Source of the DNA: a virus
Direction: 5' to 3' (one strand)
Length of the DNA: 20,007 bases
IMG/VR virus record: IMGVR_UViG_3300025410_000105
Span: 1 to 20,007 of that record
The translations under genes were made by a program, and so were the position numbers. The notes below the pieces were generated by a model. It worked only from the letters and a program-made list of their open reading frames with translations, was not told the DNA's origin and did no database searches. How positions within the stretch are numbered: the stretch's first letter is position 1; each line of letters opens with the position of its first letter. Shown here piece by piece: positions 19,236-20,007 of this stretch.

Positions 19236-20007
19236 ATGACTATTCAAGTATATCCAGCAGCTAAATCTCAAGTTACCTCTAATTTTTGGAGATATACGGC
19301 GGTAGGTGGAGAAACTACACTTTCAGGTGTAGATAGTTCTGGTGTAACTCTTTATTATTATCCAAATCAAGAACAAGTATTTTTAAACGGCGTTTTGTTA
19401 GTTCGTGGAGTTGACTATACAGCAACATCTGGAACATCTATAACAGGTTTGGCATCTTTGGTCGCAGGAGATACTATACAAGTAAATTGTTATAGTAATT
19501 TTACTATTACTCAAGTTCCCGTCACCGCTTTACAAGGATCTATTACAAATCTTCAACTTGCTAACTCATCAATTACAATTGGTGGACAAACAATAAATTT
19601 GGGCGGATCTCAAAGTACTTTTTCAGGAATTACTCTTACCACCCCTACATTAAATAATCCAGTTATTTCAACAACAGCAACAGGTGCAGCTCCATTAACA
19701 ATTAATGGAATTGCATCTCAAACTGGAGACTATTTAGATATTAAAAATAGTTCTGGAACAACTTTGCTTTCATTAAGTTCTGTTGGAAAATTAACAAATA
19801 GTGGAGATATTGCAATTGTTGGTGGTGGAAATATTTATAGCTCCAATACAAATTCAACGTGGTCACTTGCTGGTGGAAATAGTTTTAATAATGGTGGCTC
19901 AATAACACTTGGAGGATCAACCTCTCCTGTAATTGCAGGAGGAATATCCTTTCAAACAGGAACTGGCTCTACAAATACAGAAGCAATGCGTATTGATAGT
20001 TCGGGTT
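19236..20007 (+). CDS. Tail fibre paralog, truncated by the window end
   Basis: The ATG at 19236 has AGGAG 5-6 nt upstream and follows the previous stop by 9 nt; 257 codons are visible and the frame stays open. The first ~120 residues repeat the attachment domain of the preceding fibre (MTIQVYPAAKS, EQVFLNGVLLVR, then L-A-N-S-S-I-T-I-G-G-Q-T-I). Further on a Gly/Ser/Asn-rich shaft ends near T-E-A-M-R-I-D-S-S-G. That phrase typically precedes an intramolecular chaperone (peptidase S74) tip, so one may lie to the right. This is a tandem duplication of the fibre base with a different distal part. Confidence 0.85.
   Translation, partial: MTIQVYPAAKSQVTSNFWRYTAVGGETTLSGVDSSGVTLYYYPNQEQVFLNGVLLVRGVDYTATSGTSITGLASLVAGDTIQVNCYSNFTITQVPVTALQGSITNLQLANSSITIGGQTINLGGSQSTFSGITLTTPTLNNPVISTTATGAAPLTINGIASQTGDYLDIKNSSGTTLLSLSSVGKLTNSGDIAIVGGGNIYSSNTNSTWSLAGGNSFNNGGSITLGGSTSPVIAGGISFQTGTGSTNTEAMRIDSSG

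Overview
The window looks like part of a tailed double-stranded DNA phage genome (Caudoviricetes) of low GC, roughly 36-38% by eye. It holds a cell-wall lysis module, collagen-like tail fibres, a phage-type class II ribonucleotide reductase and many tiny tightly packed genes. An actinobacterial host is my best inference. The grounds are small basic and SH3-like proteins of a kind I associate with actinobacteriophages, Shine-Dalgarno sites mixed with a likely leaderless start, and a parS site of the bacterial chromosomal type. No replication, packaging, capsid, integrase, tRNA or CRISPR feature is visible.

Layout. Positions 1-3300 (minus strand) hold a series of very small genes, 26-79 codons. 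Several chain by 1-11 nt overlaps and several encode CxxC zinc-ribbon-like peptides. They are punctuated by six copies of a distinctive promoter module: TGTCAGTGG at a fixed distance from an extended -10 box. Three larger non-coding stretches (84-266, 1469-1781, 3289-3578) share ordered sequence blocks. Positions 3579-6691 (minus strand) form one compact operon, read from 6691 leftward: secreted lytic transglycosylase, small zinc-ribbon protein, permuted NlpC/P60-like hydrolase, YkgJ-like Cys-cluster protein, and three unknowns. One unknown contains a perfect 18-bp parS-type palindrome.

At 6725-6742 two extended -10 promoters lie back to back and separate the leftward from the rightward half. 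Positions 6766-11987 (plus strand) encode a GT4-like glycosyltransferase, the B12-dependent ribonucleotide reductase, a GH130-like beta-propeller protein, a TPR-like protein and an FkbM-family methyltransferase. These look like a glycan-modification set with a nucleotide-metabolism gene inserted in it. Positions 12024-20007 (plus strand) encode tail-fibre proteins: a 1308-residue collagen-like fibre, a smaller collagen-like fibre, a ~100-residue beta-rich protein, a fibre with two carbohydrate-binding-like domains, and the start of a paralogous fibre cut by the window end.

The most striking observations are the parS site inside a phage gene, the repeated early-type promoter module, the related intergenic cassettes, and the excess of CCCGC/GCGGG words in an AT-rich genome.
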